A stretch of 64,000 nucleotides of DNA from Corynebacterium felinum (GCF_030408755.1 NZ_CP047209.1:620001-684000); one strand, 5' to 3'. Counted from the stretch's first letter, positions 16,258-24,260 are shown. The notes: generated from the letters alone by a model not told the origin. A program made the numbers and translations.

Positions 16258-17516
16258 CCTCGCAAGAAATCACCCATGCCGGAACGCACAACCGCGCTAG
16301 GTTGTGTGTGATATCTTCCCTCCCTGTCGACCTAGTGGGATCGGAAACGTTGGTACGTTTGGCGGCGGCTGCCCCGAAAGGCTCTATCGACCCCGTGGAT
16401 CACGCCCTGTATCGGGCAGTGAAACTCGTCTTTGAAGGCGACGCCTGTGGGGCCTATAACGGCAGTGCTCAGTCACTACTTGAAGTTGAAAGTTTCGATC
16501 CAGCCTCAAGCCAACGTAAGTATTCCCTGGCTATCGTGCGCGGGGTTAAATTTGGCGGGCGGAGTCGCAATGTGGCTGTGATGCGTGGCGATCTCCAGTC
16601 GGTGTTGGAAGCCTCAAAGTCTAGCGGTAGCGACAGGGCGCTTGCTCTGAAAAACGCTGGTGCCCATATCAAACTGGGGCGCCGCTGCATGGGAGTGGCA
16701 ATCGCCGACATCACAGATGTTTCACAGGTGTCCTCGAAAGAGGTTCTCACCACAGGCGAGTTTAGATTCCAGGGTGTGGTAGTGCTCGGCATTGGTGATC
16801 AAAAATGCATTAAATCGCCTACCCGCGGCGGATACACTCGCATTGAGATGTGGCCTGCAGCCTTGCGCGTTCAGCACTGGCTGAACGTGGCGCTCATCGT
16901 AGCTATGTCGGTGACAGGCTACTACATCATGAATCCTTTCTTCGGTCCTCCTGCCAGTGAAGATACAGGTTATCTCATGGGGTTGATACGCTACATCCAC
17001 TTCATCTCAGGTTTTGCCTGGATCGCACTCGCCTTGTGGCGGCTGAGCCTGACCATGTTTGCTACCACCAGACAGATGCAATGGCGCAGTTTGTGGCCTA
17101 TTTATGGTGTTGACGATGTAAAGAATTTGTTTGGAACGGTGAAGTATTATCTGTTTCTTTCGAAACACGGACCTCACTACATTGGGCATAACGCACTTCA
17201 GCAGCTTACTTACACCAGTATTTATGTGTTGTGTATCATCCAGATTCTTTCCGGCCTCGCGCTCTACGGACTCTACGATCAATACAACATACTCTGGGTA
17301 GTTTTCAGCTACCCAGTGCATTGGATTGGGATACCAAATATGCGTGTGCTGCATGCCATGATTATGTTCTTTATTTGGGTCTTTGTTATTTTCCATGTAT
17401 ATTTCGCATTCCGTGCAGATGCGCTGGAAAATCATGGGGGTATTTCCGCAATGATTAACGGTGGGGTGTGGGTGCCCACCGGAACCAAACCAATCGACGC
17501 CCCCGAAATCGAGTAG
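16254..17516 (+). CDS. hyaC: Hydrogenase b-type cytochrome subunit with N-terminal P-type-ATPase N-domain-like extension
   Basis: Membrane diheme cytochrome b that passes electrons from hydrogenase to quinone. 420 residues, against about 220-240 in usual HyaC. The C-terminal half (from about residue 192) has four membrane segments with heme histidines: RVQHWLNVALIVAM, RYIHFISGFAWIALAL, QLTYTSIYVLCIIQILSGLA, and LHAMIMFFIWVFVIFHVYF. The first ~180 residues are not part of the family. They contain, in order, DPVDHAL (46-52), LLEVESFDPASSQRK (75-89), VAVMRGDLQSVLEA (107-120), LGRRCMGVAIA (141-151), GEFRFQGVVVLG (168-179). This is the motif order of the nucleotide-binding (N) domain of P3-type proton ATPases, whose sites are DxID, FDPVxKR, KGAP and RGxRALGVA. 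The DKTGT phosphorylation site and pump membrane part are absent. The domain call is by eye. Confidence 0.9.
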   Translation: MTSQEITHAGTHNRARLCVISSLPVDLVGSETLVRLAAAAPKGSIDPVDHALYRAVKLVFEGDACGAYNGSAQSLLEVESFDPASSQRKYSLAIVRGVKFGGRSRNVAVMRGDLQSVLEASKSSGSDRALALKNAGAHIKLGRRCMGVAIADITDVSQVSSKEVLTTGEFRFQGVVVLGIGDQKCIKSPTRGGYTRIEMWPAALRVQHWLNVALIVAMSVTGYYIMNPFFGPPASEDTGYLMGLIRYIHFISGFAWIALALWRLSLTMFATTRQMQWRSLWPIYGVDDVKNLFGTVKYYLFLSKHGPHYIGHNALQQLTYTSIYVLCIIQILSGLALYGLYDQYNILWVVFSYPVHWIGIPNMRVLHAMIMFFIWVFVIFHVYFAFRADALENHGGISAMINGGVWVPTGTKPIDAPEIE

Positions 17517-17517
17517 C

Positions 17518-18060
17518 ATGAACACACCATACTCCGATACCACCAACGAAAACCGCCCCGTAACTTTCCATGTGATCGGTATCGGAAACACAATCATGGG
17601 CGACGACGGTATCGGCCTGGCCATGCTCGAACAATTACGACACACAGGGCCGAAAGAAGGCAGCTACACTAACTCAGGCCGCACAATCCAACTCTCCTAC
17701 ATCGATGGTGGCACCTCCGGCATGGAATTACTGCCCGACATCGAAGACGCTGATTACCTTCTTGTACTCGACGCTCTCGGCGGCCCAGGCGCGCCGGGGC
17801 AGGTGCATAATTTTGTTGGTGATCAACTTCCGCGCCTGCTCAAAGCGAAACTTTCCCCGCATCAGGTGGGGTTATTGGATCTGTTGGCTGCTGTACGCTT
17901 ACTGGGTAGCGAACCCCAAGCGGTGGCGGCGGTGGGAATTGTGGCTCAAGATCTTCAGCTGCACGTTGGGCTGTCAGAGTGTGCATCCCAAGCGCTGCCT
18001 GAAGCGGTAGAGTGTGCGGAGGAGTTGATTACTCGTTGGCTTCAACATCCACCCAGCTGA
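17518..18060 (+). CDS. hyaD: Hydrogenase maturation endopeptidase
   Basis: Peptidase that removes the C-terminal tail of the large subunit after nickel insertion. 180 residues from ATG 17518, one base after the cytochrome stop. Family motifs: VIGIGNTIMGDDGIGLAMLE (the Asp/Glu that senses nickel), a YIDGGTSGMELLP stretch with a second acidic ligand, LLVLDALGGPGAPG, and a SPHQVGLLDLLAAVRLLG segment with the conserved His. The GMELL form of the second loop resembles HyaD/HupD. The 3' end overlaps the convergent second hypA by 32 bases. Confidence 0.93.
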   Translation: MNTPYSDTTNENRPVTFHVIGIGNTIMGDDGIGLAMLEQLRHTGPKEGSYTNSGRTIQLSYIDGGTSGMELLPDIEDADYLLVLDALGGPGAPGQVHNFVGDQLPRLLKAKLSPHQVGLLDLLAAVRLLGSEPQAVAAVGIVAQDLQLHVGLSECASQALPEAVECAEELITRWLQHPPS

Positions 18061-18373
18061 TGCTGAATTCGTGGCCCTTGCGCAGGTCCGCTGTGGGGGT
18101 TGCGCAGACAGGGCAGGTAAGGGCGAAATACTCATCGATGTCGACTTCTTTCGCGCAGTGCGGGCAGAATACCGTTGCTGCTTGGGTTTCGATATCCAGC
18201 GTTACTCCCTCGAGTGGGGTGTGCGCAGACGCTATCGGCCATGCTTGCGTCAGGGCGTCGACAAGCACTCCCGAGCGTGCGCCCACAAGCAGCCCGATTG
18301 CGCTGACGCGCCGCCCCTGCGCTGCGTCTAGGACTGTGTCCACCACCCCTGCAAGCAACGATAATTCATGCAT
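18029..18373 (-). CDS. hypA: Second HypA (canonical zinc site)
   Basis: 114-residue nickel chaperone starting MHELSLLAG, with His2 as nickel ligand. Both zinc pairs are present: FCPHC and TCPVC. It is thus more canonical than the first HypA at 11821. The ATG at 18373 lies 7 nt after a TACCAT box, a leaderless signal that fixes the MHEL start; the frame is open further upstream but those starts would hide the motif. It is divergent from the large-subunit paralogue at 18438, suggesting that the two serve a common assembly step. Confidence 0.93.
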   Translation of the reverse strand: MHELSLLAGVVDTVLDAAQGRRVSAIGLLVGARSGVLVDALTQAWPIASAHTPLEGVTLDIETQAATVFCPHCAKEVDIDEYFALTCPVCATPTADLRKGHEFSISWVDVEANE

Positions 18374-18380
18374 GAGTGTC

Positions 18381-18386
18381 ATGGTA
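18381..18386 (-). promoter_or_regulatory. Probable -10 box of second hypA (leaderless)
   Basis: TACCAT on the minus strand, 7 nt (GACACTC) before the ATG at 18373. Confidence 0.5.
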
Positions 18387-18437
18387 CGCTCCGAGCAGAC
18401 AAACCCCACCTTGCCGCAACTGTGATTGTGTGAAATT

Positions 18438-19616
18438 ATGCGACTTCAACTTAACGAACTTGTCGACCCGCTGGCCGCGCGGGTTCTTTACAGCCGCAGC
18501 GCTGAGGGGATTCACGCACGGTTTGATATTTCGGGTGTGCCGCGCGTAGATCCGTTGCTTGCGGGTAAACCTATTGATGATGTTCCCAGTATTGTTATGA
18601 GGTTGTGCGGGTTGTGCCCGATTACCCACCACCTTGCGGGGATTCGCGCGCTCGATGCGCTCTACGGTATGAGTGTCGCACCAGCTGCGCAGCGAGTGCG
18701 CCAGTTGCTGCACCATGCCAGCGTTCTCGATGTGCTGGCTCCTCGTGTTGCCGCAATTTATGGTGACCGCGAACAGGCGCGGAGTATTAAACAGTTGGCT
18801 AAACGCGTGTGCGCGGCGGCGGGGCTTGAGGGCCATTTCCCTTTCGTTGCCGTTCCCGGTGGGGTTACTGAGCAGGCTGCGTCGGCGTTTGCCCACTGCG
18901 ATGCGCGGTCGCTTCTCGACGCCGTGGCGTGGGCACACGGTGTTTTTGGGGCGTTGCAGCTTACAACGGCACCGACGCTTTACGACGGCGTCAACGTCAC
19001 CGTTGCCAACGAAAGCGGGGATTACGACCCGCTGGGGGACTACCTTCGCGCTGATGACGAACTAATTCCCGTGGCGGATGTGCCCGTGAAGATTCGGGAG
19101 ACTTATCCGTTTGATAGTGCTCCCCGTCCTGAGATTTTTGTGGGCGGATCGTGGCGCACCTACCGGGTGGGGCCTGCGGCTCGATACCCGCATCGTGACG
19201 CTTTAAGTGCCCAAGTGGAAAGCATTATGGATTCGCTGGCTGCGATCAGTCAGATTCTTTCCACCCACATACCCAGTGAGTTAGTGAATGTACATGCCGA
19301 CACATATGCTGCAGAAAGCCCATGTTCTACCCCTGATGCACACGGCCAAGATCAGCGGATACATACGGTCGGCACAGGTGCAGTGGATGGTCCTCGTGGG
19401 TTACTGCTGCATACTTACGAAGTGGAGGGGAGTGTGCTTTCACGTTGCCGAATTTTAAGCCCGACTGCCCAAAACGAAACGTGGCTGGCGCAAATGCTGT
19501 CTGAAGCGCTTGAATCCGGTGGTGACCTTGAAACAGCTATCCGTGCGGCCGATCCCTGCTTGCCATGCACTGCAGCACCACTCGGCGGCATGACGATTAT
19601 CACGGAGGAAAACTAG
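18438..19616 (+). CDS. Hydrogenase large-subunit paralogue (HoxV/HupK-like assembly scaffold candidate)
   Basis: 392 residues of the NiFe hydrogenase large-subunit superfamily. L1 is intact as RLCGLCPITHHLAG near residue 54. L2 is DPCLPCTAAPLGG near the C-terminus: both cysteines are kept, but the usual His of DPCxxCxxH is absent, and the protein stops 18 residues after the second cysteine without a typical cleavage site. There is no small-subunit gene beside it. It is followed at once by a second HypC. In Ralstonia and rhizobia, HoxV/HupK (large-subunit paralogue) and HoxL/HupF (HypC paralogue) form such a pair and hand the iron cofactor to the real large subunit, so that role is inferred here. 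A degenerate enzyme or a sensor (HupV-like) are alternatives. ATG 18438 is preferred to the upstream TTG 18426. Confidence 0.85.
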   Translation: MRLQLNELVDPLAARVLYSRSAEGIHARFDISGVPRVDPLLAGKPIDDVPSIVMRLCGLCPITHHLAGIRALDALYGMSVAPAAQRVRQLLHHASVLDVLAPRVAAIYGDREQARSIKQLAKRVCAAAGLEGHFPFVAVPGGVTEQAASAFAHCDARSLLDAVAWAHGVFGALQLTTAPTLYDGVNVTVANESGDYDPLGDYLRADDELIPVADVPVKIRETYPFDSAPRPEIFVGGSWRTYRVGPAARYPHRDALSAQVESIMDSLAAISQILSTHIPSELVNVHADTYAAESPCSTPDAHGQDQRIHTVGTGAVDGPRGLLLHTYEVEGSVLSRCRILSPTAQNETWLAQMLSEALESGGDLETAIRAADPCLPCTAAPLGGMTIITEEN

Positions 19617-19617
19617 G

Positions 19618-19869
19618 ATGTGCCTAGGAATTCCCGCCAGAATCACCAAAATTGGCGACTTTTCATCCCCCATGCCCATGGGGGAAATCGACATGGTGGG
19701 CGAGAAACGCCCATGCTGCTTCGCCTACCTTCCTGATGCCGAGGTTGGGCAGTGGGTGCTCATCCAAAACGGGTTCGCAATGACAACCGTGAGCGAAGAA
19801 GAAGCGCAGTTAGCACTAGCCGCGATAGCTGAAGTGCGCTCAACACACAACGACGATTCAGCACCTTAA
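19618..19869 (+). CDS. Second HypC/HupF-type hydrogenase chaperone
   Basis: 83 residues with the invariant MCLGIPARI start (Cys2), then GEIDMVGEKRPCCFAYLPDAEVGQWVLIQNGFAMTTVSEEEA, the HypC/HupF fold signature. It differs from the first HypC by a PCC insertion in the middle. One base separates it from the stop of the large-subunit paralogue, so the two are co-translated. The pairing suggests a HoxL/HupF role. A strong terminator follows 15 bases after the stop. Confidence 0.92.
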   Translation: MCLGIPARITKIGDFSSPMPMGEIDMVGEKRPCCFAYLPDAEVGQWVLIQNGFAMTTVSEEEAQLALAAIAEVRSTHNDDSAP

Positions 19870-19883
19870 ACCCGTAGGGCAAG

Positions 19884-19915
19884 AAAAGCGCACCACCGGT
19901 ATGAGTGGTGCGCTT
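19884..19915 (+). terminator. Rho-independent terminator after second hypC
   Basis: Stem GCGCACCAC / GTGGTGCGC around loop CGGTATGA, with A4 before and T3 after. It closes the hydrogenase island. A near-identical hairpin lies at 20589-20617. Confidence 0.8.
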
Positions 19916-20045
19916 TAGACATGCGCTGTGCTTCGTGGAATCGGTGCCCACACTACCTAATGTGGGATGCTCTCGTGCAGAATTCTTCGGATTAAGCTGC
20001 GTTTCCGTGCAGCAGCCCTCTGTGATTGGTGCACCTTTATTTGGT

Positions 20046-20107
20046 AACTCGACTTTTGTGCGCTTTGGCGGGTGGATCCCTAGCTGCCAAGACGCAAAGG
20101 TCGAGTA
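20046..20107. repeat. CTCGAC...GGTCGAG element
   Basis: Begins AACTCGACTTTTG and ends CAAAGGTCGAGT; same end structure and length (~60 bp) as the copies at 4.2-5.1 kb and 39.2-39.9 kb. Confidence 0.8.
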
Positions 20108-20338
20108 AGGGGGAAGAGCATGGTGTGCTGACCAATCCTTGAGAACAAGGCTGCAGGCGAAAAACTTCCAAACCCGATCCCCATGCGTGCCTGGTGCCGA
20201 GGCGCTTCGACAAAGCCGTTGAGAGGCGGACTTTGAGAGGGTGATGTTTTCCTGGGGATTGTGTGCGCATTGTTTTCGGGATGTAGCGGGTTGTAGAACC
20301 TGCGGAAACATGACGGGAGGGTATGAGTACGGAGGGCT

Positions 20339-20400
20339 AACTCGACTTTTCCGTGCGGTGGTGGCTGGTTTTGGGACTGTGGTGATGGAAAGGTCGAGTA
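20339..20400. repeat. CTCGAC...GGTCGAG element
   Basis: Begins AACTCGACTTTTCC and ends GGAAAGGTCGAGTA. The arms pair over about 10 bases with one G:T. Confidence 0.8.
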
Positions 20401-20588
20401 AAGGTGTCGCTGCTGAGCAAACTACCAGTTGGCATTGGGATTACTAGATAGTGGCACCACAGAAAACCAGAGCGTGGGTAGGCGATGTCCGCACCATTAC
20501 TAGCACTAGGCCAGGTTGGTGTGACTGTGGTGTATTTGCATCGTGCCTTGCGCTGAACGAAGGTTCGTTAATTGGAATGGCATAACTA

Positions 20589-20617
20589 AAAACGCACCAC
20601 AGGTATCTGTGGTGCGC
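20589..20617 (-). terminator. Terminator of the trehalose importer operon
   Basis: Stem GCACCACAG / CTGTGGTGC, followed on the minus strand by GTTTTTAGTT. It lies 20 bases beyond the stop at 20638. Confidence 0.8.
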
Positions 20618-20637
20618 TTGAAAATAATCAGATTCGT

Positions 20638-20838
20638 TTAGTGGGATCGGTGCCAGCGCCATGCGGACACTGCCGCAATGACGAGAACTAAAGCTAAAAC
20701 AGCGGGCCAGACCTTGGGTTGTGGCTGCATCACGTTAATCACAGCCTGCACGACGGCAAGAAAACTCAAAAAGCCTAAGAACCCCACGATGGATTCCCGA
20801 ACCAGTAGTGTGCGCTTGTGCTGCGACTCGTCATCCAT
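20638..20838 (-). CDS. Small membrane protein of the trehalose importer operon
   Basis: 66 residues with two membrane segments (VGFLGFLSFLAVVQAVINVM and VWPAVLALVLVIAAVSAW) and a charged N-terminus MDDESQHKRTLL. The ATG overlaps the stop of the permease gene upstream (TAATG), so it is translationally coupled. In C. glutamicum a small hypothetical gene sits at the same place beside tusG. Function is unknown. Confidence 0.75.
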   Translation of the reverse strand: MDDESQHKRTLLVRESIVGFLGFLSFLAVVQAVINVMQPQPKVWPAVLALVLVIAAVSAWRWHRSH

Positions 20839-21668
20839 TAGCTCTTCACACCACCTGCGGTCAGACCCGAAACGATACGGCGCTGGAATGCCAACACCAT
20901 CACAATCAGTGGAATAGTCACCAACGCGCCGGCAGCCATCACCGAAGCGTAGGGATACTCAAAGTGGCTATCGCCAGAGAAACGAGCAATGGCCACCGTC
21001 ACAGGCTCTGTTGAACGATTCGACAGCTGGTTGGCCAACATGAACTCATTCCACGTTGCAATAAACGCCAAAATAGCGGTCGTAAACAGTGCTGGGGCGG
21101 CCAGCGGAAGCAACACAATGCGGAAAGCCTGGCCGCTGGTGGCGCCGTCGACACGCGCAGCCTCCTCCAACTCCCACGGAAGCTGCCGGAAAAACGACGT
21201 CAACGTGTAAATAGTCAGTGGCAAAGCGAAAGAAATATTCGGGATGATCAGCGCACGATACTGCCCAATCCACCCTAAATCACCAAACAACTGAAACAGT
21301 GGCGTCACCAGCGCAATGCCGGGGAACATGCTGGCAGCCAAAATAATGCCCGCCACATAGCCCTTAGCGGGGAAATCCATGCGGGCAAGCGCATACGCAG
21401 TAAACACCCCCACCATCACCGCCAAGGTCGTGGTGACAAACCCAATGAGTAGCGAGTTGAGGATAGCGCCTAAGAAATCATTGCCCTTTGCTGTCGAAAG
21501 CGCATCGCGGAAGTTATCCAACGTCACATGCGTGGGCCACGGGGTGGTGTCAAAAGTGTAGCGCTTATCGCGCAGCGCGGTCACCACCATCCAATAAAAC
21601 GGTGCAAGACCCCACACCATGATCAGCACAATGCCCGCATAGTCAGCAATCTTTTTACGCACGATCAC
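20838..21668 (-). CDS. tusG: Trehalose ABC transporter permease (MalG family)
   Basis: 276-residue inner-membrane permease. It carries the EAA loop EAARVDGATSGQAFRIVLLPLAAPALFTT, the docking site for the ATPase, and about six membrane segments. The GTG at 21668 overlaps the stop of the preceding permease (GTGA) and has GGAAGG upstream; a longer in-frame ORF to 21716 is not needed. By order and context it matches TusG of the corynebacterial trehalose importer (SugB/MalG-like). Substrate is inferred from synteny, not from sequence. Confidence 0.9.
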   Translation of the reverse strand: MIVRKKIADYAGIVLIMVWGLAPFYWMVVTALRDKRYTFDTTPWPTHVTLDNFRDALSTAKGNDFLGAILNSLLIGFVTTTLAVMVGVFTAYALARMDFPAKGYVAGIILAASMFPGIALVTPLFQLFGDLGWIGQYRALIIPNISFALPLTIYTLTSFFRQLPWELEEAARVDGATSGQAFRIVLLPLAAPALFTTAILAFIATWNEFMLANQLSNRSTEPVTVAIARFSGDSHFEYPYASVMAAGALVTIPLIVMVLAFQRRIVSGLTAGGVKS

Positions 21669-22726
21669 GCACCTTCCTTTCCAGCAGAACACGCCGCACC
21701 ATACTTCGCAACCCAACTATCAGGCGGAGTCGGGGCAATCGTATCGGGAGCTTTTTCCGCGGCCTTTTTCATTGCCCGCTTCTCAGCATTGCCACTCACA
21801 TCCGCCCCGAGGAACCGAATCATGAACAAAGCCACAGCGAAAATCAACAGGAAAATCATGGTGGACAATGCGGAAGCCGAATTGAAATTATTCTGGCGCA
21901 TATCCGCAACCACCAGCTGAGAAATCGTGGCAGTAGGGGAGTTAGCGCTGCCCGAGATCAAAATCACCGGCAGATCATACATACGCAACGCATCAAGAGT
22001 GCGGAACAAAATCGCCACCATCAGCGCAGGTTTCACCAACGGCAACGTGATAAGGAAAAACGTTTGATAAGACTTCGCACCATCAACCTTCGCCGCCTCA
22101 TACACATCCTTAGGAATCATCTGCAGGCCCGCCAAAATCAACAGCGCCATAAACGGCGTTGTCTTCCACACATCCGCAATAATCACCGCGGTGCGCGCCG
22201 CCCACGGGTCGGTAGTCCACGAAATAGGGGTACCCAGCAGCGAATTCACAATCCCACGATCCGCAAAAATGAACTGCCACAACTTTGCCGTCACCGCAGT
22301 GGGGATAGCCCACGGCACCAGCACTGCCGCACGCAAGAATGCGCGACCTTTAAATTCGCGGTTCATCACCAACGCCATCGCCATACCTAAGATGATTTCC
22401 AAAATCACGGTGACAACGGTGAAGAAGATCGTATTGCCCACAGCCGGCCAGAAATCAGTCGAAAGCACACCGGGAGGGCAAGTCCCCACCTGGCCACTCG
22501 GCGTCATGCAGCGCTGTGTGAGCCAGTACACGTAGTGTTGGGCACCGGCGAATCCGCCTTCGACAAACACGCCAGTGGCGGGGTCGAGGTGTTTATCGGA
22601 TTGCACGCTCAAATAAATGGCCCGAATAATCGGGTAGCCGATCACGACGGCGAGAACAATCAACGCTGGCGCAATGAGCATAAACGCAGCACGGTTGCTG
22701 GTGCGCGCCCGGTTTCTAATCGCCAT
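21665..22726 (-). CDS. tusF: Trehalose ABC transporter permease (MalF family)
   Basis: 353 residues. Membrane segments include AAFMLIAPALIVLAVVIGYP and NTIFFTVVTVILEIILGMAM. The EAA loop is EAAKVDGAKSYQTFFLITLP. A periplasmic stretch with three cysteines (RCMTPSGQVGTCPPG) is present between segments 1 and 2, and a soluble Ala/Lys-rich C-terminal tail follows (EKRAMKKAAEKAPDTIAPTPP). The start is ATG 22726, where AAAAGGA lies about 10 nt upstream. It overlaps tusG. Confidence 0.9.
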   Translation of the reverse strand: MAIRNRARTSNRAAFMLIAPALIVLAVVIGYPIIRAIYLSVQSDKHLDPATGVFVEGGFAGAQHYVYWLTQRCMTPSGQVGTCPPGVLSTDFWPAVGNTIFFTVVTVILEIILGMAMALVMNREFKGRAFLRAAVLVPWAIPTAVTAKLWQFIFADRGIVNSLLGTPISWTTDPWAARTAVIIADVWKTTPFMALLILAGLQMIPKDVYEAAKVDGAKSYQTFFLITLPLVKPALMVAILFRTLDALRMYDLPVILISGSANSPTATISQLVVADMRQNNFNSASALSTMIFLLIFAVALFMIRFLGADVSGNAEKRAMKKAAEKAPDTIAPTPPDSWVAKYGAACSAGKEGA

Positions 22727-22883
22727 GAATGATGAATCCTTTTGTTGAAGAAAAGTGGAAAAGCTAACGCTCACCACCAACCCCCTTTAATCCACCACCA
22801 CACAAACACTCGGTGAAGCGTTGCAGTGGTGTGACTTGAAAAAAGGGGGGGAGTGTGTCGAGCGTTAGCTTAGCAAGGCACTA

Positions 22884-22947
22884 CTGGCGGTGAGTGTTCT
22901 TGTGGCAGTTTCCGCGCGAAGAAACGGAAATTAACAGCCACCGCCAG
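22884..22947 (-). terminator. Intercistronic hairpin between tusE and tusF
   Basis: Stem CTGGCGGTG / CACCGCCAG enclosing a second hairpin TTTCCG/CGGAAA. Such a structure after a binding-protein gene commonly gives partial termination or protects the upstream mRNA, so more binding protein than permease is made (inference). Confidence 0.55.
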
Positions 22948-22970
22948 CAAAGGAGGGAGGGATAAGAAGA

Positions 22971-24260
22971 TTATCCAGCAGCTTCGATAGCAGCCTTCAT
23001 GTCGGCAGTTGCCTCGTCAACATTCTTACCCTGAGTCAGCGCAGCATATGCGTTGTCCTGGATAGCCTTAGAAATAGCTGGGTAGTAAGGAGAAGCAGGA
23101 CGTGGAACCGCGTTTTCCAACGAAACCTTCAGTGCTGGGAAGAATGGGTACTTCTTAATCATCTCTTCGTTGTCGTAGATCGACGCCAACACAGGTGGGA
23201 AGGACTTCTCCGCGAAGTACAGCTGGTTTTCCTCAGAAATGATGAACTCGAGGAAGTCACGGGCGGTTGCCTTGTGCTTGGAATTGACGTTGATTGCATT
23301 GTTGTAGCCACCCAGAGTGGAGACACCAACACCATCCTTGCCAACCAGTGGCTGAACCTCAAACTTGTTTGCCACCTTAGACTCTTCGCCCTGAGCAAGA
23401 TCGTACATGTATGGCCAGTTGATGGCGTATGCGGTTTCACCAGCCATGAACGACAGGTGAGTTTCCTGCTCAGTGGTGGAGGTCGAAGCCTTGGAGATCA
23501 CACCATCGTTGTAGGAATCGACCAGCTTCTGCAGGCCTTCCTTGGATGCGTCGCTATCGACCACTGGCTTGCCGTCAGCGTCGAGAACATGACCGCCCCA
23601 GCCCTCCATGAAACCGACGGTGTTCACAGTCAGACCCTCGTACTGCTTGAGCTGAACAGTCAAGCATTCGACCTGTGCTTCCTTAGCTTTCTCGCATGAG
23701 GATGCGAGCTCATCGAAGTTGTTTGGTGCCTCTGGGATGATCTCAGTGTTGCGGAACAGCAGCTGTCCGTTGGTGTTTTGTGGCAGAGCGTAGACCTTGC
23801 CCATGTAGGATGCGGAGTCCACGGTGGACTTTAAAAGGCCCGAGGTGTCGATCTTCAGGTCGCCTTCCAGTGGTGCGATCCATTGGTGCGCGGCGAATTC
23901 TGCGGTCCAGATCACGTCGAGGGCCATGACGTCGATTTCGTCGCTGCCTGCCTGCAGGGACTGGACGAGGGAATCACGCATGGTGTCGGCTTCGCCAGCG
24001 AGCTCTTTGAAGGTGACCTTCTCGTCTGGGTGAGCTTCGTTCCACTTGTCAATGATGTGGATGAGCTTTTCAGAGTCCACCTTGCCCATGGCATAGGTGA
24101 TAGGGCCACGGTCGCTGCTGCTGGCCGCCTCAGTCTTGTCAGTGGATTGAGAAGAACCGCTATCGGTGCTCGAACAAGCGGCAAGCCCCAGCGTGGATGC
24201 GAGGCCTGCGGCTGCGAGGAGTGCGCCAATTTTTACGCGCGAGCGAGAACGGGTAGCCAT
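22971..24260 (-). CDS. tusE: Trehalose ABC transporter substrate-binding lipoprotein
   Basis: 429 residues. Lipoprotein signal with an n-region RSRSRVK, hydrophobic core and lipobox LAAC at about residue 28. The mature part is a family 1 sugar-binding protein: YAMGKVDSEKLIHIIDKWNEAHP, VMALDVIWTAEFAAHQWI, AGETAYAINWPYMYDL, STLGGYNNAINVNSKHKATARDFLEFI. It is first in the leftward tusE-F-G-small protein operon. The ATP-hydrolysing subunit is not found in this window. GAAAGG lies upstream of the ATG. Confidence 0.92.
   Translation of the reverse strand: MATRSRSRVKIGALLAAAGLASTLGLAACSSTDSGSSQSTDKTEAASSSDRGPITYAMGKVDSEKLIHIIDKWNEAHPDEKVTFKELAGEADTMRDSLVQSLQAGSDEIDVMALDVIWTAEFAAHQWIAPLEGDLKIDTSGLLKSTVDSASYMGKVYALPQNTNGQLLFRNTEIIPEAPNNFDELASSCEKAKEAQVECLTVQLKQYEGLTVNTVGFMEGWGGHVLDADGKPVVDSDASKEGLQKLVDSYNDGVISKASTSTTEQETHLSFMAGETAYAINWPYMYDLAQGEESKVANKFEVQPLVGKDGVGVSTLGGYNNAINVNSKHKATARDFLEFIISEENQLYFAEKSFPPVLASIYDNEEMIKKYPFFPALKVSLENAVPRPASPYYPAISKAIQDNAYAALTQGKNVDEATADMKAAIEAAG

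Larger units (their letters stand above)
19870..20637. other. Intergenic region between hydrogenase island and trehalose importer
   Basis: About 770 bases bounded at both ends by near-identical GCACCAC hairpins and holding two CTCGAC/GGTCGAG elements (20046-20107, 20339-20400). No protein family is recognised in the ORFs here. Confidence 0.6.
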
